DNA of 40,119 nucleotides, taken from assembly GCA_902786965.1 (NCBI GenBank), contig CADAEJ010000027.1:1-40119 (forward strand), given 5' to 3'. A program made the position numbers and the translations under genes. The notes below the pieces were generated by a model, which saw only the letters and a list, made by a program, of their open reading frames with translations, was not told the origin of the DNA and searched no databases. Below are positions 10,701-18,197 of the stretch, in pieces. This DNA is from an uncultured Ruminococcus sp. Lineage in GTDB: Bacteria; Bacillota; Clostridia; Oscillospirales; Ruminococcaceae. Every line of letters begins with the position of its first letter. Positions within the stretch are counted from its first letter, which is position 1.

Positions 10701-13700
10701 AAGAAAGCTTACCGGCAATACTGATTTCATGAAGCTTTCTACTGCGAACGGAACGTATAACCTGCCTAAAGGCTTCAGAGGTATAGGCTCGATATGTCGA
10801 TTCAAGCAAGAGGATGTTGACGGCAAATATACTATGAAGATATACGGCTTTGATGGTAATAACAGCAAGGTAAACATAGACCTCACGTATAATACCTATA
10901 ACAGTGATAGTGATAATTACAGCTACAAAATATATGGCTCATCTACAGTTTATGTAGGCTTTGGCCTGTTCAATTATCTTGTTCAAAAACCTAAGGGCGA
11001 TAACAGGACTTCATATTATCTGGACGATGGTTATTATATCGGTAAATTTACGATCTCCGGCAGTGTGACTGTGAATGAATACAATACATCCGGAGCGCGT
11101 CAGGACGGTGAAGGTCAGAATAACGACAATAACCGTAAAAGAATGCCGGCAGCTGCATTTGTTGCAGGTACCGGTCATGAAAAGTATCTGAACCTTTACA
11201 GGCTCGACCTTGAAAATGTGACAGTTACAGGCTCGTCAAATGTTGCCGGCTATATCGGCAGAAACAATATCGCCGAAAATAATGTCCAAGGTAAAACTAA
11301 CCCCAATGATAAAGTGTATGTATTTGTAAATGCCTGCAATACCACACGCACAAAGCTTATAGGCAGCGGCGGAAGCTGCGGAGGAATAGTTGGTCACAGC
11401 CGTGGCGGATATATTGATCTGTTTGTAAACACAGCCCCCAACGGCAATACGGCTGATACTGAGCGAAGAGGCGATGACGGCTATTTCAAGAGCACTATGG
11501 AGCTTGACATCAAGAATGACTCAAATTTTGCAGAAAGCGGTTGCGGTGGTATCCTCGGTGGTATCCGTAACGGTTATCAGGTACATCTTTGGGTCAATAA
11601 TGTTACGATCTCCGGCTATACAGATACCTCGAAGATCGAAAACACAAGTACGACTGTTGCCAGTTCGCTCCCGTCCGGTGCCGGCGGAATGTTCGGATAT
11701 GTCAGAAAAGCAGAATCTGTTATCATAACAAACTGCATTGTCAAGGATATAAGTGTTACGGGTCCTGTTGCAGGAGGTCTGTTCGGCAATATCGACCTGT
11801 TTGATGACAAACCTGAATATGGTGTTTCTCCTAAGATAAAGATATATAACACCAAGGTCTATGCTGAAGAAAAGAATAAATTCAGCATTAACGGCGTAGC
11901 TTTTTCAGGCGGTCTGGCTGGCCAGTTCATTTCAAGCAAAACATATGAAACTCCAGTTACAGGTTATAACAATAGCAGCTTTGTCTACGATATAGACGGC
12001 TGCGAAGTCTATAATTACACGATCACGCAGAATTCTAATGCCGATATGCAGTACGGTGCAGGCGGAATGATCGGCTATGCTAAAAAGGCTCAGAGAACTA
12101 TTGTTAACTCACGTGTTCATGACTGCACTATCAAAGCCAACGCTGATAGTAATAAACACGGTATGGGCGGTGTAGTCGGGAATTCGGAATATGCTATCTG
12201 GGGCTATAATATTGCTGCTTATAACAATTCGTTTGAATATCTCAGCGAAGGTGGCAATACACTTGCAAAATACGGCAGCTTTATAGGCAATTCCAACAGC
12301 AAGGAGCTCAAGATCGTTGGCTTTACGAGAAAGAACAATAATCTTGGTGAAACAGCAGTCAGTCAGGACTGGGGTAACGGTGCAGGAAGCAATTCCTATG
12401 TCATCGATGCCGACTATATGAACGTCAGCACAACAAATGCTCATAATACAGCAATGGCTGTAGGCTTTGATAACGGCACTAACGTCGATCAAGGTGCTGC
12501 AAAGAATTATTTCCCGTATGTAACGGTAAGTCCTAAGGTTAGGATGGGCGGAGATAACTTCCTGACAGGTGACGGCGTAAGTATCTATAATAATTCGCCT
12601 CTTGCAAAGCTGATAGTTACTGAGAATAGCGAAACTGCAGCGGATAACAGAATAGCTTACAAAACAGTTAGCAATGAGGATATTGCAAATGTCAAAGAGC
12701 TGATAAGCTACGGCGAAGATACTACAAAGGATAATGATATCAAGCTGACTACCTATTGTTCCGAAATGGGACGTCCCGAAGGTTATACAGGAGATGACTT
12801 CCCGATAATTGCTATCAATGGCGCACAAACGAATTACAACGCTTATATCAATGCGTATATCCGTACTCTGACTAATACGACCGATAGCTATAATTCCGAT
12901 GTCAATGAAAAGTTTACTGTTGATATCTTCCCATGTCAGTGTATAAGCGGAGTTTATCGGAAGGTAAGCGGTACATCAGGATTCCAGAGAAAAAGCGGTA
13001 ACTTTGTAATGGTAGATTCAGCTGCGGATTCTATAGCACAGAACAATCAGATATCAATGATCGATATCAGATTCCTCGACCCCACCGATAGTGGTAAGAC
13101 AGCGTATCATCTGTATATTCCTGTTCTTACCAAGAAGATGCTTAAGTTTAATTTCAGTTCAACTGCACTTCAGGGAACAGAGTATGAACCAAGTGTATAT
13201 AAATCAAATTTTGAGAACAACGAGTGGGGAACCAATACTAAGCTCGGAGCTGGCTTTGATTCATGGCAAACGATCTACGTTCAGTTTGAGTATACAAAGA
13301 ACGAAGTAAATAAATTCCTTGAAACAGGAAAAAGATTTAATTGGAATACCCCTAAGGAATTGTACTTCGAATATCAGGGTGACAGATCAATAGCTGATTC
13401 AACACAGTACGTTTTGCTGGATAACAACAATGGTGCTGATAAGGAATACTATATCACTAAGAGCGATGCTGGCATACAAACGCAAATATCAGCAGATCTT
13501 AACGTTTATGATGTTATTAAATTCAATGAGTTTACAACATCAAGAAACAATGCATCGCAGATCTCGCCAAGTGAAAAATTCTCACAGCATCAGCAGACAC
13601 TAAATGAAATAGCAGGCAAGAGCGTTGTGTATACAACAGCAAATAACGGAATGTATGTTCCATGCGAAAATCAGACCCAGCATTCCGATGCTATTGCTTT

Positions 13701-15276
13701 TGGTTATGACAAATCTAATCCTGCTGATAGTAATATTATCTGGTTCAGAGAGTATAAATCCGGAGATACACAAAGGTATAATCTTGAGGTTACAGATGAT
13801 ATTATCGAATCATATTATCTTAGTATGTACACATTCGGCAGTGATAATACCAAAACAGCACCGACCAATAATGCATATGGATTCATTGTAAGATCTCCTA
13901 TGACAATAACGAGTGACGTTATAACATGTCAAAGAGAAAATATGAAGAATACAGAGATCTATCTTGGAAACTTCCTTAAGCAAACCCTGATCATATCAAA
14001 GGCTTCTGAGTATGTAAATCAGAACAATAAAATCTCGCTTGAAAATAACACTCTTAATGCAAAACTTATTGCAACAGTGGAGGTTGATGCGGGAGATCCA
14101 AGACTTACAGGATACTTTTTCACCAAGCTTACCAATGAAAAGTTGTATCAAGGATTCTTGCTTTATTTAAATCGATACGATAAAGACGGTAATCTGAATA
14201 AAGAAAGCTCGATACTTGGCAACCCGACTTACTCTATAATCACCAAATCAAATGGTCAGCAGGTTATGCAGTATGGTGACAGTATAGATGAAGGTGAACC
14301 GTATCTTTATATCGATCCGATACAGATCCAAGTACCTGAACAGGAATCGTCCGATTGGAAGAGTACACAGGAAGTAGAAATAACCTTGACCTTCAATTGT
14401 GATGAACAATCTCTGATAAACGAGTTTACAACACATTCAAGAGATAGTGATCTCAGCGGTGTTGAAATTGATGCATCAGCTAAGCTTGAATTTGTTGCCG
14501 AAAGAGTTCCGTACAGTAACAACATAGAAAAGACAAAAGCATCTGACAGACCCGGCGTAAGATACTATGTTGACAGAACTGCTGTAAATGGAAAGCTTAC
14601 TCTGACAGCTCTTGATCAGCCTGATAACGACGAATATGATCCGTATGGCGAACAAAGCCATAACAGAAGTGCCCTGGGCATAAATGCGAAATATATTGAC
14701 CAGGGAGTTAAGTATTCGGAAAAGGGCGATACAGAGCATATAGATATCGGTATGGATTATGACATCTCTCAATTGCCTGAAGAAGAGATCTTCGACGGAA
14801 ATCATACACTGAATTTCACAATTAAGCTTAAACAAAAGCAAAATTCAGATAACAGTGCAGGGTTCACGTATGAGGACGTTAATATTGAGGATGTTGATGC
14901 ACAGAATAATAAACTTGGTTATCTTGAAAACTTTAAGTTCTACGGTCAGCCTAACTCAAGTACGTTGAATTTAGTTTCACGTGGAATTGATGTGGGTGAA
15001 GACGGATGCCTGTACTATACTTATAGTATGGCACTGCCGTCTGACAAGCAGAACATGGCGATAAAGTATAACAGTGATAACAAACACTTTAATGCCAATT
15101 TTGAGTTTGATGTAAGAACTGCAGCAAAACTTGAAGCTATACCCGGATATAAATACGCAAACTATAAGTTTGAAGTAACTGCAGAGATCACAGGTGATAC
15201 CAATTATTCAAGCGATGATCACGTTATCTATACAAATGCAAAAGTAAATGCAGAGTATGTTAAGAAGGCAGGGTAA
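4741..15276 (+). CDS. Giant 3511-residue secreted adhesin-like protein with GLUG/beta-helix repeats
   Basis: The ATG at 4741 follows AGTGGTGAT. A signal peptide is clear: KKSLLKK, then a hydrophobic core (AAVITSVIMLATSLSF). From about residue 240 to 2520 the protein carries at least 25 irregular GLUG-like motifs of the form (A/V/Y)GG(L/I/V)(V/I/F)G, for example AGGLVGKN, YGGIIGVY, VGGLVGRT, GAGGMFGY. Each is followed by a polar turn and beta strands with Asn-rich ladders, the hallmark of right-handed beta-helix or GLUG adhesins. Two non-GLUG stretches interrupt the helix. The last roughly 900 residues are non-repetitive beta-rich domains. No LPXTG, CWB2, SLH or dockerin motif is visible at the C-terminus, so how it is retained is unclear; the three small anchored proteins upstream are candidate partners. 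Its function is probably adhesion or matrix formation (inferred). Confidence 0.85.
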   Translation: MKHTNIIKKSLLKKTAAVITSVIMLATSLSFPELKDGFKEMFLETSAAVPSGTINRNYPTIYTLKSLYQFSEDYHNDPASFQRAKVPISITEAVEISATKTFDGVEKTWYPIGTEDHPFGGRIEIATTGTSQNFTVNEPLFDQIMDSVEIITTNTTDTQSIVLVRNDDVPSGEDKPLFANKVVKDKLSGATSATWDITTEGTGTNSGVVGTVGDGTDGATVNIDLTLKSSSGIEAENNAGIICGTVKKDSKVNVSISDSSTSQLSSIKSKSENAGGFVGEMCQGSELNITYGNTYSISNSNRTITGKKNAGGLVGKNDQGTVTINRQNGTVNAEQTYEASGSVVADTSDGAAGGIFGYYKVPSSNDKFSPKYYKTSSAGCSLKGKIAGGLVGVLEGNGKDISYSGTPADPANNVAENIIAVVSTLSSSATTYGGIIGVYSNTDLKKTMTIEYVDVTMKSNQATNYGGAVGSIRSDNNDTAVYVKVDNFTMRSEGNVDSCTYFGGVIGSAGSKGSMLDIGNISITTTKNYKGGGVVGQLNAGVLRLSGVTNLSGANASSGGQIVGERTNALVYALGSGNDEGASFENGWKFIRSTNDVAVDDIGTWGEVVRISNIEEKDPSSGTSTSVLLYDSSNHTVKVASAVTDMRSKEDFVKTALNMQLNDGTVGALSFNGSNRSSLLSDKTLTVFGTIDLSGTGITGFMRDGYKSNDSSEIQAFTGTLSKGSHGDDEEDADAVIKLAVGERYGVYSGSENGRGAIHRHKYNGLFARTGQGAAISDITIDGTMNIRSYTSDMTVGGAIAYLQNGATLTSVSAKETINFYDSNSNNTNGQYVGGLVGRTNCAENQNVTIGGTDGNKALIAPTINVTGNLRNNESNSDKTVVYQSIGGLIGFIGSEASAKTTVDNITLSATIDASSAAAAENVSTAGLIADIKWYSSDTRTLELSNIDVKNTSVKNTAANTTGGILGYRWYGTDVTFDNVVIDNGDKNEINEINSSAKYVGGLVYRATGHWLVNDAGITINSIAFKNGNETSKPTGLGIIVHDGYYSNNGLYLELRGVNSYILTSGLSDIPDMTAPGKIYDELCACLADSADHILTNNTAGVISYHTSDDVYTSTEEIKNSYDNVYNTKVVNNRSRYYYNADLDSYTINSSDDGYKLLYWSLNRYAAANIKRCFTNPFSNNVLSGTFDLNHISYYPIDISSDVSIGGSTFVFYNTEIEQSEIDSDTKRSTRDTVTSGGSVLGKSQHYMMHMGLFRNVTATVNTTDNITMSGSVGVNSVYSGALINGTLTGSLNTAAAKNIFLGDANYMKPLEISDPSRYLLINKIGDKAVMNLNGLWINNTYTTSGNTTYASSLIGDVQGTGISLTFNNIKIDARNKEGVSITGSLYGTSRSIFSNATLLNKYDVDSTSVAVYNFSQKEDWGSNSVVNKTNRSNGGKVTFGRELTDSVEYANEEKMYYENGENGNYISPVTYPGKYSSETAPLGTEYDFSSDYLPYVRYFTSDTTKISDSPTATYTLREIRVNVVPSDLTTGCGTYDHPYSITSPKQLSAVSIMLDGTTPIPNIMLPETDNGSHWCCTATDASGNNTYSCLLFTYDSNISKYKHDFTITTTDSETGAEITTVTRTAYWETDAVRKYLASAYYQIGSNIELSTTFTGLGAYDSDYAFKGVIVGINNNTTVTNKTNVPLIKVSNGSVVKDLKIIVNNTGTFGSGGSRDTKFGYSNKYLFYGGVMGEIMGGDNIIDNVSVTYSNNGYVKTQGNSLMCVGGYVGVIVNGGLVFRNMDSNKFISKTNFKVNSQGVSNQENWVLNENNETSHKHLYVNPYIGRVINGYAINETTTYSGDSEKYTLDNSTKNYQIADVNVNVTDNDKLYYNTFKSTDDRVNIPTGQSLFILSLITQSGAGTAPSATDEYAHGIAYDGSNRFDETSAAKNVATHLAQYDKVGTAVFADKAGDYALAAKDTYGSKNAVPYIISHYTKTDTYGNYPARKLTGNTDFMKLSTANGTYNLPKGFRGIGSICRFKQEDVDGKYTMKIYGFDGNNSKVNIDLTYNTYNSDSDNYSYKIYGSSTVYVGFGLFNYLVQKPKGDNRTSYYLDDGYYIGKFTISGSVTVNEYNTSGARQDGEGQNNDNNRKRMPAAAFVAGTGHEKYLNLYRLDLENVTVTGSSNVAGYIGRNNIAENNVQGKTNPNDKVYVFVNACNTTRTKLIGSGGSCGGIVGHSRGGYIDLFVNTAPNGNTADTERRGDDGYFKSTMELDIKNDSNFAESGCGGILGGIRNGYQVHLWVNNVTISGYTDTSKIENTSTTVASSLPSGAGGMFGYVRKAESVIITNCIVKDISVTGPVAGGLFGNIDLFDDKPEYGVSPKIKIYNTKVYAEEKNKFSINGVAFSGGLAGQFISSKTYETPVTGYNNSSFVYDIDGCEVYNYTITQNSNADMQYGAGGMIGYAKKAQRTIVNSRVHDCTIKANADSNKHGMGGVVGNSEYAIWGYNIAAYNNSFEYLSEGGNTLAKYGSFIGNSNSKELKIVGFTRKNNNLGETAVSQDWGNGAGSNSYVIDADYMNVSTTNAHNTAMAVGFDNGTNVDQGAAKNYFPYVTVSPKVRMGGDNFLTGDGVSIYNNSPLAKLIVTENSETAADNRIAYKTVSNEDIANVKELISYGEDTTKDNDIKLTTYCSEMGRPEGYTGDDFPIIAINGAQTNYNAYINAYIRTLTNTTDSYNSDVNEKFTVDIFPCQCISGVYRKVSGTSGFQRKSGNFVMVDSAADSIAQNNQISMIDIRFLDPTDSGKTAYHLYIPVLTKKMLKFNFSSTALQGTEYEPSVYKSNFENNEWGTNTKLGAGFDSWQTIYVQFEYTKNEVNKFLETGKRFNWNTPKELYFEYQGDRSIADSTQYVLLDNNNGADKEYYITKSDAGIQTQISADLNVYDVIKFNEFTTSRNNASQISPSEKFSQHQQTLNEIAGKSVVYTTANNGMYVPCENQTQHSDAIAFGYDKSNPADSNIIWFREYKSGDTQRYNLEVTDDIIESYYLSMYTFGSDNTKTAPTNNAYGFIVRSPMTITSDVITCQRENMKNTEIYLGNFLKQTLIISKASEYVNQNNKISLENNTLNAKLIATVEVDAGDPRLTGYFFTKLTNEKLYQGFLLYLNRYDKDGNLNKESSILGNPTYSIITKSNGQQVMQYGDSIDEGEPYLYIDPIQIQVPEQESSDWKSTQEVEITLTFNCDEQSLINEFTTHSRDSDLSGVEIDASAKLEFVAERVPYSNNIEKTKASDRPGVRYYVDRTAVNGKLTLTALDQPDNDEYDPYGEQSHNRSALGINAKYIDQGVKYSEKGDTEHIDIGMDYDISQLPEEEIFDGNHTLNFTIKLKQKQNSDNSAGFTYEDVNIEDVDAQNNKLGYLENFKFYGQPNSSTLNLVSRGIDVGEDGCLYYTYSMALPSDKQNMAIKYNSDNKHFNANFEFDVRTAAKLEAIPGYKYANYKFEVTAEITGDTNYSSDDHVIYTNAKVNAEYVKKAG
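5440..12320 (+). repeat. Array of degenerate GLUG-type repeats inside the giant protein
   Basis: The repeats are visible in protein rather than as DNA identity. GG(L/I/V)xG motifs recur at irregular spacing (roughly 25-90 residues), densest at 5440-7760 and again at 9920-12310. The low DNA similarity between copies indicates old divergence, unlike the beads in the wall protein at 18951-24812. Confidence 0.65.
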
Positions 15277-15303
15277 CCCTGTATAGCGTAATTCAATTAT
15301 CTT

Positions 15304-15337
15304 TAGAGCCGAGAGCCAGCCTCCCGGCTCTATTTTT
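15304..15337 (+). terminator. Intrinsic terminator after the giant gene
   Basis: TAGAGCCG (15304-15311) pairs with CGGCTCTA (15325-15332), followed by TTTTTG. It lies 28 bases after the stop codon and closes the surface-protein operon. Confidence 0.85.
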
Positions 15338-15387
15338 GATTAATGATAAAAAACAATGCTTACCGCATCGCCGCATAGCCATCAATA

Positions 15388-15410
15388 GTAAGCGTAAAAT
15401 AATCTGCATC
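15388..15410 (+). repeat. Left inverted repeat of the IS66 element
   Basis: It begins GTAAGCGTAAAATAATC and pairs with 18006-18028 on the opposite strand. GTAA is the usual first four bases of IS66 ends. Confidence 0.75.
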
Positions 15411-15454
15411 TTTCCCGCTGGTGTCTAAAGAGGTATAATTAGTTCAAGCAGAAG

Positions 15455-15489
15455 CATAGACCAGATTTGACTATCTCAATTGGTCTATG
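15455..15489 (+). other. Inverted repeat in the IS66 leader
   Basis: The nine-base arms CATAGACCA and TGGTCTATG enclose a 17-base loop. They lie between a TATAAT-like box (15434-15439) and tnpA. This could be an operator or an RNA hairpin limiting expression. Confidence 0.45.
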
Positions 15490-15527
15490 GATCGAGCCGG
15501 ACTGAATGAGACACAGGGAGAAACAGT

Positions 15528-15827
15528 ATGGGATCCAAAACAACCATGGCAATAGCAACAGTCAAACATGAACTTCGTCTTAACGAGTGGTCATCACAGA
15601 TAAAAGCCCAGCAGCAAAGCGGTCTGAGTGTCCGCAGCTGGTGTGCGCAAAATGGGATCAACCCAAAGACATATTACTATCGCTTGAGAAGAGTCCGTGA
15701 AGAATGTGTCGAAGCAGCACCCGCTGTCGTAGTATCCATATTGTCAAAAACAATCTGCAGATATCTTTGCCGGCTGATATATCTTCTGATACCTTGGTTT
15801 CTTTGGTGCATGAGCTATGCTGAATGA
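15528..15827 (+). pseudogene. tnpA: IS66 accessory gene tnpA, frameshifted
   Basis: The first 70 or so residues are a normal IS66 TnpA N-terminus with a helix-turn-helix (LSVRSWCAQNGINPKTYYYRL). After the A-run at 15746-15750 the frame goes wrong and ends in an unrelated hydrophobic tail at 15827. Reading one base back from that run restores KNNLQISLPAD..LVSLVHELC and a stop at 15821-15823 that overlaps the tnpB start, as expected for this family. The simplest explanation is loss of one A from a six-A run. A programmed -1 shift was considered, but the full A-AAA-AAC heptamer is absent. Confidence 0.75.
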
Positions 15828-16173
15828 TCTGACAAGCAATACACAGGTCTATCTCGTGACCGGTTATTCAGACCTTCGCCGAGGTATCGACGGGCTTGCA
15901 GCAATAGTGCAGTCTCAGCTCAGGCTTGATCCTTTCTGTAAAGCACTGTTTCTTTTCTGCGGCAGACGATGCGACAGAATAAAAGGTCTGCTCTGGGAAG
16001 GCGATGGATTTCTGCTGCTGTACAAGCGCCTTGATAACGGAAGATTCCAGTGGCCAAGGAATGAAACAGAGGCTCTGCTTCTATCACCGCAGCAAAAGCG
16101 TTGGCTTCTGGAAGGCTTGAAAATCGAACAACCTAAAGCTATCCGTGAGGGAAAACCGGGCGCACTGTATTAA
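15817..16173 (+). CDS. tnpB: IS66 accessory protein TnpB
   Basis: This 118-residue frame is intact. It contains the family core YLVTGYSDLRRGIDGLAAIV and LFLFCGRRCDRIKGLLWEGDGF..LLYKRLDNGRFQWPR. TnpB is required with TnpA for IS66 transposition, though its biochemical role is unknown. The ATG at 15817 overlaps the end of tnpA in its restored frame, consistent with translational coupling. It is the only one of the three IS genes without an obvious lesion. Confidence 0.88.
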   Translation: MLNDLTSNTQVYLVTGYSDLRRGIDGLAAIVQSQLRLDPFCKALFLFCGRRCDRIKGLLWEGDGFLLLYKRLDNGRFQWPRNETEALLLSPQQKRWLLEGLKIEQPKAIREGKPGALY

Positions 16174-16201
16174 AGCAAAAACAGCGGAAAATTCAGAATA
16201 A

Positions 16202-17702
16202 ATGTCTGAACAGAATATGACTTTGGAAATTGCATCGCTCCGTAATGAAAATGCTGTGCTTAAAGAAGAGCTTGCTCTTGCAAATCAGCAGCTTGAATGG
16301 TTCAGGAAGCAAGTGTTTGGAAGAAAGACCGAGCAGACATCTGTTGTTATGGACTTTGGTGTCCAGCTTTCGATGTTTGAAAACGATAAAACCGAAGCTG
16401 TCTCAGCTGCTCAGGCCGTAACAGTTCCGGAACATAAGCGCAGAAAAAAGCGTATACACGATGAGTGGATGAACAGCCTCATTGTTGGAGTTGAATATCA
16501 TAAAATCAACGATCCTGTCTGCGAGATATGCGGCAGCAAAATGAATGAATCAGGTGAGGAAAAAGCGTATGATGAACTTATCTATTCACCGGCAAGATTC
16601 CATATTCGCAGGCATATCGTGCATAAATACAAGTGCCCTGAGTGCGGTGAAAAGCCGGAAGAACGTGACGAAAACTGCCATATTATTCGTGCACCCTATC
16701 CTCATGCTATGATACCGGGAAGCTATTGCTCACCAGAGCTGTTGGCTCACATCATATTTGAAAAGTACGCAAAGGCAGTACCTCTGCACAGACAGCAGAA
16801 GGGTTTAAATTCAAAGGGCATCCCGCTTCTGAAAGCTACAATGTCAAACTGGGTCGGTATCGCTGCACAAAAGTGGTGCTTACCGATAGTAGAGAAAATG
16901 CACGGGCTTTTGCTTTCAGGCAATGTCATTCATGCATATGAAACGACAGTGCAGGTACTTCACGAGGAAGGCAGAAAGCCTACATCGGTATCAAGGATGT
17001 GGGTATACTGCAGCGGAAAGATGAATGACAGGAGCATTATCATTTTCGATTATCAGCCAACAAGAAAAGGTGAGCACGCCGCAGAGTTTCTCAGAGGTTT
17101 TATCGGATATCTTGTCTGTGACGGATACGATGCCTACAATGCCGTCAAAGGTGCAAAACGCTGCGGCTGTATGACCCACACGAGACGTGGTTTCGTACAA
17201 GCTCTGCCAAGCGATAAGAAAGCATACAGAACATCTGTTGCGGCGAAAGCGGTGGAATACTTCAACAGGATATATCACGAAGAAAATCTGCAGAAAGATA
17301 TGTCCTGTGTAAAAAGACAAGAACAGCGCCTTGCAAAGATCAAGCCTTTGCTGGACGAGTTTTTTGCGTGGCTTGAAACTGTGCAGGTCAGCGGAAAGGG
17401 CAAACTGGCTGATGCAGTGAGATATGCACTGAACGAAAGAGAATATCTCTACACTTTTCTCGAGAACGGAGATGTACCGATAGACAACAACCGGGCTCAA
17501 CCGGGCTGAAAATGCGATAAGACCGTTTGCAGTAGGAAGAAAGAACTGGCTGTTCTCAAACACAGCAAACGGAGCAAAAGCAAGTGCAACACTGTATTCG
17601 ATAATATCGACAGCGCAGGCAAACGGATTAGACACAGAAAAATATCTGACAGAGCTGTTCTCAAGGCTGCAGGAACGATACTATTGCCATGGAGGGAGAA
17701 AA
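16202..17702 (+). pseudogene. tnpC: IS66 transposase tnpC, inactivated
   Basis: The frame runs 16202-17509 (435 residues) and then stops. Domains in order are a coiled-coil N-terminus, a zinc-finger region with CEICGSKM and KYKCPECGEKP, and a DDE nuclease core. Two independent changes destroy the active site. The family's HxDETTVQVL reads HAYETTVQVL, with Tyr (TAT) in place of the first catalytic Asp at about residue 246. A 10-base tandem duplication of CAACCGGGCT (17488-17507) shifts the frame immediately before the codon for the third catalytic residue (Glu, in DNNRAEN, GAA at 17508). The second Asp (CDGYDAYN, about residue 307) remains. Without the duplication the frame reads on through ENAIRPFAVGRKNWLFSN and enters the ORF at 17703 with no stop between. 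Confidence 0.85.
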
Positions 17703-17957
17703 ATGAAAGAAGTACTTAACGAATGCTATTACTGTCATGCACCGCTGAAGCTTGAGATCGCAGAGACTGCGATCCATACATATCAAGGACAGAAATACCG
17801 ATATACTGTGAAACATCAGCCGAGTCTTGCCTGCACCAAGTGCAATAACTCTTTTCAGGCTGAACCTGATATCGGACTGAAAAAAGCAGAAATAGAGTAC
17901 AAGGACATGATCAGGTATGTAGATAAGGTACTAAAATTTAAAGGTGATGAAGATTAG
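17703..17957 (+). CDS. 84-residue zinc-ribbon-like protein at the 3' end of the IS66 element
   Basis: The ATG at 17703 follows GGAGGGAGA, so it can be translated alone. Four Cys in two pairs (CYYC near residue 8, CTKC near residue 47) suggest a small zinc ribbon, followed by a helical, Lys-rich C-terminus. The frame is the same as the restored tnpC frame with no stop between them. It may therefore be either the natural C-terminal tail of the transposase or a separate accessory gene carried by the element. It lies inside the right inverted repeat, so it moves with the IS. No function is known to me. Confidence 0.5.
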   Translation: MKEVLNECYYCHAPLKLEIAETAIHTYQGQKYRYTVKHQPSLACTKCNNSFQAEPDIGLKKAEIEYKDMIRYVDKVLKFKGDED

Positions 17958-17958
17958 T

Positions 17959-17993
17959 CAACGCTCTGCCGGAATAAATCCGACAGAGCGTTG
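17959..17993 (+). terminator. Hairpin after the IS66 genes
   Basis: The ten-base arms CAACGCTCTG and CAGAGCGTTG enclose a 15-base loop with an inner GGA/TCC. The following TTCGTTATAT is only partly T-rich, so terminator strength is uncertain. Confidence 0.6.
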
Positions 17994-18005
17994 TTCGTTA
18001 TATCT

Positions 18006-18028
18006 GCTGCGGATTATTTGACGGTTAC
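18006..18028 (-). repeat. Right inverted repeat of the IS66 element
   Basis: On the minus strand it reads GTAACCGTCAAATAATC and matches the left end at 15388 at 18 of 23 positions. Confidence 0.75.
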
Positions 18029-18088
18029 GTCAAATCTACCGAGATAGCGGTACTCATTACCTCTATCAACCCCCGTATCTGCGCCCTG

Positions 18089-18116
18089 TCACGAAGCGTA
18101 ACAGCGCTGTTCGTGA
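18089..18116. promoter_or_regulatory. Inverted repeat upstream of the Xre promoter
   Basis: TCACGAA (18089-18095) and TTCGTGA (18110-18116) are exact inverted copies separated by 14 bases, just upstream of the -35 box at 18124. It may be an operator or the 3' hairpin of upstream transcription; there is no T-tract. Confidence 0.4.
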
Positions 18117-18123
18117 TAGTGCC

Positions 18124-18159
18124 TTGCATTTTTTTGCGCCCTGCGTTATACTTAAGTCA
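18124..18159 (+). promoter_or_regulatory. Promoter of the Xre regulator gene
   Basis: TTGCAT (18124-18129), 17-base spacer, TATACT (18147-18152). TAAGTCA (18153-18159) follows directly. It matches one arm of the TGACT-ATA-AGTCA element upstream of the two surface loci and suggests, without proof, autoregulation by the encoded protein. Confidence 0.65.
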
Positions 18160-18197
18160 CACAAGAACGAACAATAATCACTTCGGAGGTGCGCAAT

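Larger units (their letters stand above)
15388..18028 (+). mobile_element. IS66-family insertion sequence (inactivated)
   Basis: The ends are imperfect 23-base inverted repeats: GTAAGCGTAAAATAATC... at 15388 and, on the other strand, GTAACCGTCAAATAATC... ending at 18028, with 18 of 23 positions equal. Between them lie the three IS66 genes in the usual order (tnpA, tnpB, transposase tnpC). The flanking octamers (CATCAATA and GTCAAATC) do not match, so no 8-base target duplication remains; the insertion is old or was rearranged. tnpA and tnpC carry frameshifts, and tnpC has also lost a catalytic Asp. A short leader hairpin (CATAGACCA/TGGTCTATG, 15455-15489) precedes tnpA. Confidence 0.85.

Noticed and set aside
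12109-12828. Minus-strand 239-codon frame inside the giant gene
   Set aside because: Shadow of the plus-strand frame; Ile/Cys-rich random composition and no start signals.
4741-15276. LPXTG sortase, SLH or dockerin anchor in the giant protein
   Set aside because: The C-terminus was read for these motifs and none is present; it ends in KVNAEYVKKAG.
15358-15393. Second outward IS66 end (GCTTAC facing GTAAGC) abutting the left inverted repeat
   Set aside because: Only six to seven bases match, too short to claim a remnant of another element.
15744-15755. Possible programmed -1 frameshift in IS66 tnpA at the A-run
   Set aside because: Only five A precede the C, so the full A-AAA-AAC heptamer is absent, and the same IS has other clear lesions. 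A single-base deletion is simpler.
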